Source of the DNA: Rahnella variigena
Lineage (GTDB): Bacteria; Pseudomonadota; Gammaproteobacteria; Enterobacterales; Enterobacteriaceae
NCBI RefSeq assembly: GCF_003610915.1
Contig: NZ_NSDJ01000001.1
Location: 1,798,001 to 1,862,000 of the forward strand
DNA: 64,000 nt
Direction: 5' to 3'
In this document: piece after piece, positions 47,410-56,196 of the stretch
How the letters are laid out: every line of letters begins with the position of its first letter
Position numbering within the stretch: position 1 is the stretch's first letter
Notes under the pieces: model-generated
What the model was told of the DNA's origin: nothing
What the model saw: the letters and a program-made list of their open reading frames with translations, nothing else
Database searches by the model: none
Program-made: the position numbers and the translations under genes

Positions 47410-48201
47410 ATGATGCTGATGTCTTTACCGATGTATGCTGTTTCTGTACCAGACGTGGAAGCTTTTGCCGATGTTCTGCGGGAAAAACTGAAGCGCGCAG
47501 GTCTGATTGCCACACCGCAATCGCTGAGCTGGCCGCAGGATTTATTCACTCACTGGCAGCAGCCGGATCTGCTGCTCAGCCAGACCTGTGGTTTTCCGCT
47601 GGTAGAAAGCCTGCCGGATGTTCAATTGGTCGGCACTTTCAGTTACCGCGCGCCGGGCTGTGACGGATATCGTTACCGCAGTTTTTTGCTGGCGCGTGAT
47701 GACGATGCAAAACTGCATTTGCCTGATTTTCGTCACCGGCGGCTGGCGTTCAACAGCACCGATTCTCAGTCCGGATACAACAGCCTGCGGGCGCTGGTGG
47801 CACCCCTGGCGCAGGCCGGAAAATTTTTCTCTCAGGCCACCGCAACCGGCAGCCATCGTGAATCCCTGCATTATGTTCAGCAAAACCGGGCAGATCTGGC
47901 GGCGATCGACTGCGTGACGCTGGCGCTGTTGCACCGCCACGAGCCGTCAGCGCTCAGCGGTCTGGTGATTATTGGCCAGACGGCGGCCGTGCCGGGTTTG
48001 CCGCTGATCACTTCGTCACAAACGTCTCCGGAACATTTGTCTATTTTGCGTCAGGCATTGCATGAAATCGCGCATGAGCCGGTCGCTAAACCGCTGCTGA
48101 TTGAAGAGTTTAGTGAAGTGCCGCGTCAGGCCTATAGCGTCATTTCATTGATGAAAAATATTGCTCAGGAGTTTGGCGTCCGCGAACTGACAACGTCATA
48201 A
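47410..48201 (+). CDS. PhnD-like substrate-binding fold protein without signal peptide
   Basis: A 263-residue protein with the PhnD/SsuA/transferrin-type fold, suggested by LLLSQTCGFPLV, RRLAFNSTDSQSGYNSLRALV and ADLAAIDCVTLAL, a pattern seen in phosphonate-binding proteins. Unlike exported binding proteins it starts MMLMSLPMYAV without a clear signal peptide, and no ABC genes are near. It appears co-transcribed with the desaturase. Its ligand and role are unknown. A cytoplasmic sensor or binding role is inference. Confidence 0.7.
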   Translation: MMLMSLPMYAVSVPDVEAFADVLREKLKRAGLIATPQSLSWPQDLFTHWQQPDLLLSQTCGFPLVESLPDVQLVGTFSYRAPGCDGYRYRSFLLARDDDAKLHLPDFRHRRLAFNSTDSQSGYNSLRALVAPLAQAGKFFSQATATGSHRESLHYVQQNRADLAAIDCVTLALLHRHEPSALSGLVIIGQTAAVPGLPLITSSQTSPEHLSILRQALHEIAHEPVAKPLLIEEFSEVPRQAYSVISLMKNIAQEFGVRELTTS

Positions 48202-48220
48202 CGCTCTGAAATATTGCATA

Positions 48221-48246
48221 AAAAAACCGGGCCTGAGCGCCCGGTA
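48221..48246 (-). terminator. Terminator of sseA
   Basis: On the minus strand ACCGGGCGC and GCCCGGT arms are followed by seven T. Confidence 0.8.
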
Positions 48247-48268
48247 ATAATTTCTGCGTAGCGATAAA

Positions 48269-49114
48269 TCAGTGCGTTTCGATAGGGAAATCTTCGTTCA
48301 CATCGCCCCATTCAGCCCATGAACCGTCGTAAAGCTGCACATCTTTAACACCCAGAGAATCCAGTCCGAACGCCAGCGCCGCTGCGGTCACACCGGAACC
48401 ACAACTGGTGATCACCGGTTTATTCAGATCAACGCCCAGCCGTTCGAACGTCGCTTTCAGCTCAGATGGCGATTTCAGATGCCCGTCTTGTGTCAGCTCG
48501 GTAAACGGAACGCTGAGGCTGCCCGGAATATGGCCGCCATGCAGGCCCGGACGCGGTTCCGGCGCTTCGGCTTTAAAACGCGCCAGAGAACGGGCGTCGA
48601 TAATCTGTACCTTGCCGAGCGCGTCTTTTACCTGATCCGCACTGACGACGACCGGACGCACCAGTTTAGCGTTAAAGGTGGTCGGGACGCGGATGTGCTC
48701 GCCGCTTTGTGTGGGTTTCCCTTCAGCAATCCACGCATTGAGGCCGCCATCCAGCACGCGTACGCTTTTCGCGCCGAAGCTGGTCAGCATCCACCACACG
48801 CGGGGCGCGGAGAACAGATCGCCCTCATCATACAGCACGATGGTTTGCGTATCCGCAACGCCCAAACGGCTCATCGAGGCAGCGAATTCTTCTGCGGTCG
48901 GCATCATATGCGGCAGACCGGTGGTGCAGTCAGAAATGCTGTCGACTTCCACATAAATTGCGTTGGGAATGTGCGCTTCAAGATATTTGCCATGAAAATC
49001 CACCGGCGGTGTAATGCCCGGTTTGGATTTACGACAATCGATAATGACGACATCCGGTGAGTTCAGATTTTTTGCCAGCCATTGTGTAGAAACGGTATGG
49101 GTAGAAAAAGTCAT
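48269..49114 (-). CDS. sseA: 3-mercaptopyruvate sulfurtransferase
   Basis: Two-rhodanese-domain enzyme of 281 residues that transfers sulfur from mercaptopyruvate to thiols or cyanide. The catalytic Cys is in TSCGSGVTAA (about residue 237). This CGSGVTA loop distinguishes mercaptopyruvate enzymes from thiosulfate rhodaneses. VIIDCRKSKPG, YEGSWAEWG-like YDGSWAEWG and GHIPGSLSVPF are typical. It lies 34 bases after the GNAT gene on the same strand. Confidence 0.95.
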   Translation of the reverse strand: MTFSTHTVSTQWLAKNLNSPDVVIIDCRKSKPGITPPVDFHGKYLEAHIPNAIYVEVDSISDCTTGLPHMMPTAEEFAASMSRLGVADTQTIVLYDEGDLFSAPRVWWMLTSFGAKSVRVLDGGLNAWIAEGKPTQSGEHIRVPTTFNAKLVRPVVVSADQVKDALGKVQIIDARSLARFKAEAPEPRPGLHGGHIPGSLSVPFTELTQDGHLKSPSELKATFERLGVDLNKPVITSCGSGVTAAALAFGLDSLGVKDVQLYDGSWAEWGDVNEDFPIETH

Positions 49115-49148
49115 GTTCTGTTGCCTTATCTTTTTTGTGAAACCAGCC

Positions 49149-49697
49149 TCAGAGATCGCCCGGGATCAACGAATACATCCAGGCGTCACGCGGCTGACCG
49201 TGATAATAAAGCCGGTTGCGGTGCAGACCTTCGGACGTCGCGCCCGCTTTTTCTGCCACCCTGCGGCTGCTCTCATTGCCGTCCATCACGACGATTTCCA
49301 GACGGGTCAGCTCCAGTTCGGTAAACGCAAAACGCGCTGCGGCTCTGACCGCCAGCGTTGCCAGTCCCCGGCCGGTATAACCGGTGCGGATCCAATAGCC
49401 AAGATTGGAAAACTTATATTCCTGAACGATGCGGTTGATGCCCACGCTGCCAATCAGATTTCCGCCGGAGCGTTCAAAAACACAGAAATTGAATTCTGCC
49501 CCGCGATGACGCTTTTGCTCACTGTCGGTGAGATATTTGCGGCTGTCATCAGGGGAATATTTATCGGTACACCAGCTTTCCCAGGCACCAATTTCAGCCA
49601 CCGAGGCCTGAACGGCGGCAAAGTGGGTGATGGCTTCCAGCTCCGTAGCCACGCGGATTTCTATTTCTTCATCCTGATAAATCTGGCGTGTCAGCAT
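49149..49697 (-). CDS. RimJ/RimL-type GNAT acetyltransferase
   Basis: A 182-residue acetyl-CoA-dependent acetyltransferase, with the acetyl-CoA loop region YTGRGLATLAVRAAARFAF and LTRLEIVVMDGNESSRRVAEKAG, as in ribosomal-protein or small-molecule N-acetyltransferases. GSVGINRIV and NLGYWIRTGYTGRG are conserved in the YdaF/RimL subgroup. The substrate is not known. AGGAT precedes the ATG. Confidence 0.85.
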   Translation of the reverse strand: MLTRQIYQDEEIEIRVATELEAITHFAAVQASVAEIGAWESWCTDKYSPDDSRKYLTDSEQKRHRGAEFNFCVFERSGGNLIGSVGINRIVQEYKFSNLGYWIRTGYTGRGLATLAVRAAARFAFTELELTRLEIVVMDGNESSRRVAEKAGATSEGLHRNRLYYHGQPRDAWMYSLIPGDL

Positions 49698-49830
49698 GGG
49701 CGTTATCCTGTTATTGAGGAGACCAATAAGTCAGCCTCACATATCATGTATCCGTCTGTCAATTGGCGAAAATGCCCGTTTTGCCAGAAAAAATAAGCCA
49801 GAAAAAACAGCAGGCTGTCTGCTAACCGCT

Positions 49831-50622
49831 TTACTCTTCCGGCAGTAACATCACCAGCTTGCATTCGGCATATCCCGCCGGAAAAAATGTCTGCTGCCGG
49901 TAGCGTATTTCACCGCTCAGCGGATGGTTAAAGCGCCGCTCGCCACCTTCGCGCGCCAGCACTTCCTGTTGTGTCCACCACTGGCTGAATTCGGCACTGC
50001 GTTCCCGTAACCGGAGGACCGACTGGCGGACCGCTTCGGAGTGAGGGTAGTGGCTGGTTTCGGCCCGAAATTCTGCCACCACGCGTTTGGCGCGTTCCGG
50101 CCAGTTTGTCACCAGCTGGCGCGCCAGCGGATGCAGAAACATAAAATCCAGTAAATTAGGATTTTCATCCACGCCCAGCCAGCCGCTGAAGAGCACACCC
50201 GCCTGCGGATTCCACGCCAGCACATTCCAGCAACTGTCGAGCAGATAACCGGGGCAGGTCAGCTGATTGACGTAATCTTTCAGGCCCGCGTCCGGCGCGG
50301 CGGAAGACGGCAACGCTTCAGGGTCTTTCACCGATGCGAGGCTGAATAAATACTCGCGTGCGGCAGGCTCCATACGCAGCGATTTCGCCAGCCGGTCAAG
50401 CGTGGCGGCTGAAATCGACACATCGCGTCCCTGTTCAATCCACGTATACCAGGTTGCGCTGATACCGCTGATTTGTGCCAGCTCCTCACGCCTCAGCCCG
50501 CTGGTTCTGCGACGGGGTGAGCCTGGCAAACCCACCATTTCCGGCGTCACCCGTTCGCGGTGTGTGCGTAAAAAGGTTCCCAGCGCCCTGGGGCCACTGA
50601 GCGACTCTGCGATATCAATCAT
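49831..50622 (-). CDS. XRE-type regulator with MmyB-like ligand domain
   Basis: A 263-residue transcription factor. The helix-turn-helix spans about residues 35-75 (RREELAQISGISATWYTWIEQG). The C-terminal MmyB-like domain (YLLDSCWNVLAWNPQA, then NLLDFMFLHP) probably senses a lipid-like or small hydrophobic ligand, as in actinobacterial relatives. GAGGATGTC precedes the ATG. It is divergent from a methyltransferase, with two similar palindromes in the 160-base gap. Confidence 0.88.
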   Translation of the reverse strand: MIDIAESLSGPRALGTFLRTHRERVTPEMVGLPGSPRRRTSGLRREELAQISGISATWYTWIEQGRDVSISAATLDRLAKSLRMEPAAREYLFSLASVKDPEALPSSAAPDAGLKDYVNQLTCPGYLLDSCWNVLAWNPQAGVLFSGWLGVDENPNLLDFMFLHPLARQLVTNWPERAKRVVAEFRAETSHYPHSEAVRQSVLRLRERSAEFSQWWTQQEVLAREGGERRFNHPLSGEIRYRQQTFFPAGYAECKLVMLLPEE

Positions 50623-50661
50623 GACATCCTCTTAAACTTGAGCTCTTAGACAGGAACCTAC

Positions 50662-50698
50662 TTATACCAGTATAAATGCTCATATTGTACCCGTATAA
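50662..50698. promoter_or_regulatory. Two operator-like sites between the XRE gene and the methyltransferase
   Basis: TTATACCAGTATAA (50662-50675, near-perfect palindrome) and TTGTACCCGTATAA (50685-50698) share the pattern TTRTACCNGTATAA, with starts 23 bases apart. Confidence 0.55.
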
Positions 50699-50782
50699 AA
50701 CAATGCCTATAGTGATTTTGAGGTCATTTGAAACCGCGTTCTTCCCTAATAAATCAATAAAAAAACAAGACAGACAGGAGCA

Positions 50783-51556
50783 ATGATGAACATGAAAAAC
50801 ACCCATACTCAGGCCGTTGATAAGCAGTTTGGCTCGCAGGCAAAAGATTATCTGACCAGTGCCGTTCACTCACAGGGCGCGGATCTGCAACGTCTGGCGA
50901 CGCTGCTGGCACCTTTTCCGGATGCGCATGTGATTGATCTGGGATGTGGCGCGGGGCACGCCAGTTTTGTGGCTGCACGGGTCGTTAAAAATGTGGTTGC
51001 CTACGATTTGTCGGCGCAGATGCTGGACGTCGTGGCGCAGGCGGCAAAAGATAAAGAGCTGAATAACATTACGGTGCAGCAGGGCGTTGCGGAGTCACTG
51101 CCGTTTGACAACAGCAGCGCGGATATCATTATCAGCCGTTATTCGGCACACCACTGGCATGATGTCGGGCAGGCGCTGCGTGAAGTGGCGCGTGTGCTGA
51201 AACCGGGCGGAAAGTTCATCATGATGGATGTAGTATCGCCGGGGCACCCGTTGCTGGATATTTATCTGCAAACGATTGAAGTGCTGCGCGATACTTCTCA
51301 TGTCCGCAACTATTCCCCAGGTGAATGGCTGAACATGGCTTCAGAAGCCGGTCTGATTGCCCGCGAAGTCACCACCGACCGCCTGCCGCTGGAATTCACC
51401 AGCTGGATAGCGCGTATGCGCACGCCGGAACATTTCGCCGTCGCTATCCGAGAGCTGCAAAAAGTGATGTCCGAGGATGTGATAAAACACTTTGAGATCC
51501 AAACTGACGGCTCATTTACCAGCGATATTATGATGCTGGTCGCGTCGAAAAACTAA
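50783..51556 (+). CDS. Class I SAM-dependent methyltransferase
   Basis: A 257-residue methyltransferase of the UbiE/YafE type. SAM motif I is VIDLGCGAGHASF (about residues 49-61). Motif II/III regions are VVAYDLSAQMLD and LPFDNSSADIIISRYSAHHW, and motif post-I is RVLKPGGKFIMMDV. The substrate is unknown. AGGAG precedes the ATG. Its divergent XRE regulator probably controls it. Confidence 0.88.
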   Translation: MMNMKNTHTQAVDKQFGSQAKDYLTSAVHSQGADLQRLATLLAPFPDAHVIDLGCGAGHASFVAARVVKNVVAYDLSAQMLDVVAQAAKDKELNNITVQQGVAESLPFDNSSADIIISRYSAHHWHDVGQALREVARVLKPGGKFIMMDVVSPGHPLLDIYLQTIEVLRDTSHVRNYSPGEWLNMASEAGLIAREVTTDRLPLEFTSWIARMRTPEHFAVAIRELQKVMSEDVIKHFEIQTDGSFTSDIMMLVASKN

Positions 51557-51573
51557 AGAATTGCGGCGTGATG

Positions 51574-51596
51574 CGCCCTCCGGTGAACGGAGGGCG
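51574..51596. terminator. Hairpin between the methyltransferase and the YedI-type gene
   Basis: CGCCCTCCG (51574-51582) pairs perfectly with CGGAGGGCG (51588-51596) between convergent genes. There is no T run, so the function is uncertain. Confidence 0.4.
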
Positions 51597-51609
51597 TGAA
51601 GTTGTCTTC

Positions 51610-52527
51610 TTACTTCTTACCAAACATTTTCTTGCCCAGCAGTACCAGCGCCAGTACCGCGGCACCCACCACCAGACCAACGACCAAATCTGTCGCGCCG
51701 GTAATCAGCGTATTAACCCAACTCTCATGGCCGTGTGTCAGCGGTTCAATCAGGCTGTGCATGAACGGTAAACCATGGCTGATAATGCTGCCGCCGACCA
51801 GGAACATCGCGATAGTGCCAACAACCGACAGTATCTTCATCAGCCAGGGCGCGAGATTCACAATGCCGCGTCCGAAGGCGCGTACAGCATTCATCATGCC
51901 GCTTTCGCCGTTCAGCTTGCTCAGGTACAAACCGGCGTCGTCAATTTTCACAATAGCCCCGACCAGGCCATACACACCGATAGTCATTGCCACGGCAATC
52001 AGCACCATCACAGTGACCTGATTAAGGAAAGGTGCTGATGACACAATCCCCAGTGAGATCACAATGATTTCAGCAGAGAGAATAAAGTCAGTGCGAACGG
52101 CACCTTTGACCTTTTCTTTTTCCAGCTTTTTAGCATCGGCTTCATTTTTTAACTCAGCCGACGCCGGTTTTTCTTCTTCATGATGGTCACCGGGCATGAA
52201 TTTGTGGGCGACTTTTTCGAAACCCTCGTAACACAGATAGGCGCCGCCAATCATCAGTAAAGGTGTTATCGCCCAGGGAATAAAGGCGCTGATCAGTAAC
52301 GCCAGAGGAACCAGAATCGCTTTATTGATCATGGAACCTTTTGCGACAGCCCAGACGATCGGTAATTCCCGGTCGGCTTTTACTCCGGTAACCTGCTGTG
52401 CGTTCAGCGCCAGATCGTCGCCCAACACGCTGGCTGTTTTTTTAGCGGCGACTTTACTCATCGCCGCGACATCATCAAGAATCGATGCAATATCATCGAT
52501 CAATGCCAGAAGACTTCCACCCGCCAT
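51610..52527 (-). CDS. yedI: YedI/DUF808 family inner-membrane protein
   Basis: A 305-residue membrane protein of unknown function resembling E. coli YedI. It starts MAGGSLLALIDDIASILDDV, followed by DDLALNAQQVTGV and about eight hydrophobic segments (for example AILVPLALLISAFIPWAI). It ends in a Lys-rich tail. I chose ATG 52527 because AAGGGAG lies seven bases upstream. The frame is open to 52545. Confidence 0.9.
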   Translation of the reverse strand: MAGGSLLALIDDIASILDDVAAMSKVAAKKTASVLGDDLALNAQQVTGVKADRELPIVWAVAKGSMINKAILVPLALLISAFIPWAITPLLMIGGAYLCYEGFEKVAHKFMPGDHHEEEKPASAELKNEADAKKLEKEKVKGAVRTDFILSAEIIVISLGIVSSAPFLNQVTVMVLIAVAMTIGVYGLVGAIVKIDDAGLYLSKLNGESGMMNAVRAFGRGIVNLAPWLMKILSVVGTIAMFLVGGSIISHGLPFMHSLIEPLTHGHESWVNTLITGATDLVVGLVVGAAVLALVLLGKKMFGKK

Positions 52528-52913
52528 AAACACTCCCTTTTTCATTGTGCAAAGGCTTTCCGCACGCGCGGAGCCTGAACTCTGCTGTTCTGACCTTGCA
52601 TCAGATCACAGCAACAGAAAATTCATAAAAAATAATCATATCAGTGATTGCATAGCGGCGTCGATTTGTGCGAATGTTGTCCCGTTCTTAAATAACTTTG
52701 AAATCTCTCCATAGTTTCTCCATTAAATATCCTCGTTTTTCCAGCAGTTATACCGGCAGAAATATTTCTTTGCATTCTCTCCTCATTTTTACCACAAAGG
52801 TTAAATTTCTTTACGTTCGATTACGTCGCCTTTCATTGCTTCGCAGATAATTAACTCAACGGATAACTTCCGCTCCATTAATTAACTAAACTAACGAAAG
52901 AAAGGTGCGTATT
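52528..52913. other. Gene-free AT-rich gap before the bhsA-like gene
   Basis: About 385 bases between divergent genes. I see no open frame with a ribosome site and no clear hairpin. It presumably holds the promoters of both flanking genes. Confidence 0.5.
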
Positions 52914-53189
52914 ATGAAACTCTTACCTGCAATCACAGCTGTTGCTATTACCGTTGCTTCATTCTCTGCTCTTGCTGCTACGCCAATTTCAGAAATGCAG
53001 GCGCAAAGTGGTAATTTCCAGTCCCTGGGTGTTGTTTCAGTGAGCGCACCTAATACCGTCCCGGGCAGCATGCGTGACCAGCTGAACCAGGTCGCCAGCG
53101 ACAAAGGTGCAACACACTACCGCGTCATCGGCCAGGGTACGCCGGGCGATTCAAGCCTGAACCGTGCAAGCGTTGAGTTGTATAAATAA
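52914..53189 (+). CDS. BhsA/YdgH (DUF1471) family stress peptide
   Basis: A 91-residue exported peptide. A signal sequence (KLLPAITAVAITVASFSALA) ends at residue 22-23. The single DUF1471 fold follows with QSLGVVSVSAPNTVPGSMRDQL and GATHYRVIGQ. In E. coli such proteins (BhsA, McbA and others) respond to oxidative, acid or copper stress and affect biofilm. Which paralogue this is cannot be settled. I chose ATG 52914 with AAAGG nine bases upstream, since an in-frame GTG at 52905 overlaps that site. Confidence 0.88.
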   Translation: MKLLPAITAVAITVASFSALAATPISEMQAQSGNFQSLGVVSVSAPNTVPGSMRDQLNQVASDKGATHYRVIGQGTPGDSSLNRASVELYK

Positions 53190-53424
53190 ACTCAGCTTTT
53201 ATAGAAAGCCTTTTTTATAAAATTTGATTAACGTTATTTCCTGTAGCGAGAAGGCCAATGTCATCTGACATTGGCCTTTTTATTACCATCATTTATAGCC
53301 TCTTTTGAGAATCATCCCATGTGTTTTAATTTATCCTATTCTTTTTGATAATAATTTCTCTTATTAATCATTTCTTAAGAATTTTTGCGTTATATAAGGG
53401 TCTATGTCCTCAGGAGGAGTTAAT

Positions 53425-54003
53425 ATGCTGAATGCCGCAAGAATGACAATCAAGAACACTGGGGTCTCGATTCAGAACCAATTTTTCTATTTACAGAATT
53501 TTATTACTTCACCAAGAACGATGGGGACGCTGATGCCGTCATCCCCGTGGTTGTGCCATGCGATGCTTAGCCAGATTGACTGGGCGACGTCGCTGGAGAT
53601 AGCTGAACTGGGTGCAGCCGACGGGGTGCTGACCCGCCGCATTCTCAGCCGGATGCGTGCTGACGCGAAACTCGAGGCATTTGAAATTCAGCCTGCGTTT
53701 GTCCGCAAGCTAAACCAGATGGATGATCCCCGTTTGCAGGTGATGGCGCATTCTGCTGAGCATATGAGTACGCAGTACGACGCTGTATTCTCTTGTTTAC
53801 CGCTGCTGTCGATGCCAGTGCGAACCAGCATCCGGATTTTGCAGGCCACCCGCCAGCAGTTGAAAGAAAAGGACGGGGTACTTGTTTTGTTCCAGTACAG
53901 CCATCTCTCAGAGAAGTTACTGTCACGCTACTTCACCTGGAAAAAAATTCGGGTGGTGAAGAATTTTCCCCCGGCGCTGGTGTATATCTGTAAACCTCGC
54001 TGA
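53425..54003 (+). CDS. PmtA-like / rRNA-dimethylase-fold methyltransferase
   Basis: A 192-residue SAM methyltransferase. The start FFYLQNFITSPRTMGTLMPSS is characteristic of proteins related to bacterial phospholipid N-methyltransferase PmtA. The SAM site follows as IAELGAADGVLTRRIL (the usual GxGxG is altered to GAADG), with LEAFEIQPAF as motif II. It is not proven that lipid is the substrate. AGGAGG lies seven bases before ATG 53425. The frame is open to 53404. Confidence 0.8.
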   Translation: MLNAARMTIKNTGVSIQNQFFYLQNFITSPRTMGTLMPSSPWLCHAMLSQIDWATSLEIAELGAADGVLTRRILSRMRADAKLEAFEIQPAFVRKLNQMDDPRLQVMAHSAEHMSTQYDAVFSCLPLLSMPVRTSIRILQATRQQLKEKDGVLVLFQYSHLSEKLLSRYFTWKKIRVVKNFPPALVYICKPR

Positions 54004-54154
54004 TACAGTTACTTATGGAAGCTGGGTCGCAAAGCTGCCCGCAGGCCTTTGCGGAACAAGGATTTTTCAGTATGATGAGCACCATAGCGTAAATAAAACG
54101 CTACAGAAGCTTCACCGGCAGGTGATAAAAATCTGCCAGTGAGGCTTTTTTGTT

Positions 54155-54172
54155 GTACTATCTGGCGAGTAC
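54155..54172 (+). promoter_or_regulatory. TrpR-type operator upstream of aroL
   Basis: GTACT (54155-54159), eight bases and AGTAC (54168-54172) reproduce the half sites and spacing of the trp operator. In E. coli aroL is controlled by TrpR together with TyrR. A TTTACA half of a TyrR box lies near 54205-54215, but I do not see its partner. Confidence 0.55.
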
Positions 54173-54277
54173 ATTTTCAGGCCAGTACAATGACCACTTT
54201 TGATGTTTACACTTCATATTGATGATGGATTTTCATCAGGCGGGCTAACGGCTCCCGGGGAATAAAGGATAGCGGTA

Positions 54278-54802
54278 ATGACACAACCCATTTTCATGGT
54301 AGGCGCGCGCGGTGCGGGTAAGACGACGGTCGGCAGCGCTCTGGCGAAAGCACTGGGCTATAAATTTGTCGATACCGATCTGACATTGCTGCGCACCTCT
54401 GGCCTGAGCGTGGCGGACATCGTTGAGCGTGAAGGCTGGGAAGGTTTCCGCCGCCGTGAGACTGAGACGCTGAAAGCGATTTGCGCGCCCTTCACGGTGA
54501 TTGCGACCGGTGGCGGCGTGGTGCTGGCGCAGGAAAACCGCGATTTCATGCGTGATGCCGGAACGGTTATCTATCTGCGTTCGCCGGCTTCAACGCTGGC
54601 TAACCGTCTGGAAGATGCCCCGCTGGAAGATCAGCGACCTACGCTGACGGGTAAACCGATTACCGAAGAAATGATGGAAGTCCTGAATGAGCGCGAAGCC
54701 CTTTATCAGCAGGCTGCGCATCATGTGGTGGACGGAACGCTGGATCCTGCGGGTGTGGTGAATGCAATACTCGATGCGCTGGCACTGCCGGTCGCGCGTT
54801 AA
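54278..54802 (+). CDS. aroL: Shikimate kinase II
   Basis: Phosphorylates shikimate in the chorismate pathway. The 174-residue protein has the Walker A motif [11 protein letters not shown] (residues 8-18) and shikimate-binding DTD (FVDTDLTLL). [14 protein letters not shown] and the LID region [10 protein letters not shown] are also present. It resembles AroL more than AroK ([16 protein letters not shown]). GAATAAAGGATAGCGG before the ATG gives an AAAGGA ribosome site. Confidence 0.94.
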   Translation: MTQPIFMVGARGAGKTTVGSALAKALGYKFVDTDLTLLRTSGLSVADIVEREGWEGFRRRETETLKAICAPFTVIATGGGVVLAQENRDFMRDAGTVIYLRSPASTLANRLEDAPLEDQRPTLTGKPITEEMMEVLNEREALYQQAAHHVVDGTLDPAGVVNAILDALALPVAR

Positions 54803-54823
54803 ATCCTCTGTCACCCTCTCTGA

Positions 54824-54850
54824 AGACGAGCCCATGTGGCTCGTTTTTTT
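54824..54850 (+). terminator. Terminator of aroL
   Basis: CGAGCC and GGCTCG arms with a CATGT loop, followed by seven T. Confidence 0.85.
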
Positions 54851-55005
54851 ATGCCCCAAAATCCTGAAGTGGCGGAAGGTGTAAATTAAACGGGCCATTT
54901 TTGTGATGAATGTCACGGGTGTTTAAGTATTGTACGCAGTGATGTGCAGGCGTAAAGTAATCACTCAGGTTATTAATTTTTACGTCCACTTCTGCAACGG
55001 AACCC

Positions 55006-55125
55006 ATGATGAAATCCCTGAAACACTTCTTCAGCCAGCATGCGAAAGCGATGCCCGCGATATGGTCAGTGACGATCATTCTTGTTGAAGCCTCTATTGC
55101 ACTCTATATTTTGCGCAATATTTAA
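55006..55125 (+). CDS. Possible 39-aa single-pass membrane peptide
   Basis: The frame MMKSLKHFFSQHAKAMPAIW continues into one hydrophobic helix (SVTIILVEASIALYIL) and ends RNI. A basic N-terminus and a short C-terminal tail are the usual plan of small inner-membrane peptides. The ribosome site is weak (ACGGAA about five bases upstream). No homologue comes to mind. The rest of 54851-55344 shows no other gene. Confidence 0.4.
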   Translation: MMKSLKHFFSQHAKAMPAIWSVTIILVEASIALYILRNI

Positions 55126-55310
55126 TCAAAATTATCTGCTGAGTTTTACGTCCGTCACCTCATTATTACTCGGCATTCAACCTCTCTTTCTGTGAATTGA
55201 ATGGCTTTAGGAATTTCTTTAAGCATATTCATTTATCTGTCTTCTTGTGCGTGAAAAATAAACGGCTTGACGCTGACACGTATCAGCTTTAGTTTTTATT
55301 TAACTTAACA

Positions 55311-55335
55311 GGAACCCTGTTCCATATACCGGAAC
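55311..55335 (+). promoter_or_regulatory. Palindrome at the IclR-type gene start
   Basis: GGAAC-CCT-GTTCC at 55311-55323 is a perfect palindrome, followed by another GGAAC at 55331-55335. The IclR family often binds TGGAA/TTCCA-type palindromes. Its place just before the start suggests autoregulation. Confidence 0.45.
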
Positions 55336-55344
55336 TGCCTCCTT

Positions 55345-56121
55345 ATGACTACTTTAGAAAATGCAGCAGCAGTGCTGAAGTTATTTTCCAAAAAGGGGGT
55401 CCGACAGGGACATCCCGGTTTGTCATTCAGTGATGTCGTCGAAAATTTAAAATTACCTAAAAGCACGGTATCGCGTTTGCTAATGACCATGGAAACGCAA
55501 GGGTTGCTGGAGCGTGATCCGGACAGCCGTCTTTATCAGATTGGAAAGTTATTACTGGCCGTCTCAAGCCATTATTTATCGGCGCCGCTGGTGGATTTGG
55601 CGTCGCCTTATATGACGCAACTCAGTCAGCATACGCAATGTACCGGTTACATCTCGATGCTGGAAGGGCGTGACATTATGGTGATGCGTATGTTCCCCGG
55701 CAGAACCTATTTGCAAGTGGTCACTCCGGCGGGAAGCCTTTTGCCCGCGCATGAAACGGCGATTGGCCGGGCCATTTTATCGCGTTATTCCGATGAAGAG
55801 GTCCGTCAGCGTTTTAGCGGTCATTACGAAGCGCATTCTGTGAATGCACCGAAAAGTCTGGACGTTTTGTTATCTCGCCTGGCTGAAGTGCGACTGACCG
55901 GCGTGTCTTTTGCCAACAATGAAACGCTGCTGGGAATAAGTACGTTAGCGACCAGCATTTTTAATAAGCATCGCAATGAACTCGTGGGGTTGTGTTTATC
56001 TTTTCCTTCCCCCGCGCAGGGAAAAGAAATTCCGGAAGGGATCAGGGAAGGGCTGATTGCCGTAACCCGGCAACTCGCCGAAAAATTGGGTGATGAGTAT
56101 TGGCATTTACCAGAGCGGTAA
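55345..56121 (+). CDS. IclR-family transcriptional regulator
   Basis: A 258-residue regulator. The winged helix-turn-helix (LSFSDVVENLKLPKSTVSRLLMTM, about 30-55) is followed by an IclR effector domain. PAHETAIGRAILSRYSDEEVR and LTGVSFANNETLLGISTLATSIF are typical of it. It is 75 bases upstream of the OPT-type transporter on the same strand. It probably controls that operon in response to its substrate, which is inference from position. Confidence 0.9.
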   Translation: MTTLENAAAVLKLFSKKGVRQGHPGLSFSDVVENLKLPKSTVSRLLMTMETQGLLERDPDSRLYQIGKLLLAVSSHYLSAPLVDLASPYMTQLSQHTQCTGYISMLEGRDIMVMRMFPGRTYLQVVTPAGSLLPAHETAIGRAILSRYSDEEVRQRFSGHYEAHSVNAPKSLDVLLSRLAEVRLTGVSFANNETLLGISTLATSIFNKHRNELVGLCLSFPSPAQGKEIPEGIREGLIAVTRQLAEKLGDEYWHLPER

Positions 56122-56196
56122 TTAACCGCGAAAGTAATGACTAATAACGGACCCGGAAAATCGCAGTTTTCTATATTTGCCAACACCAGGGGCCTT

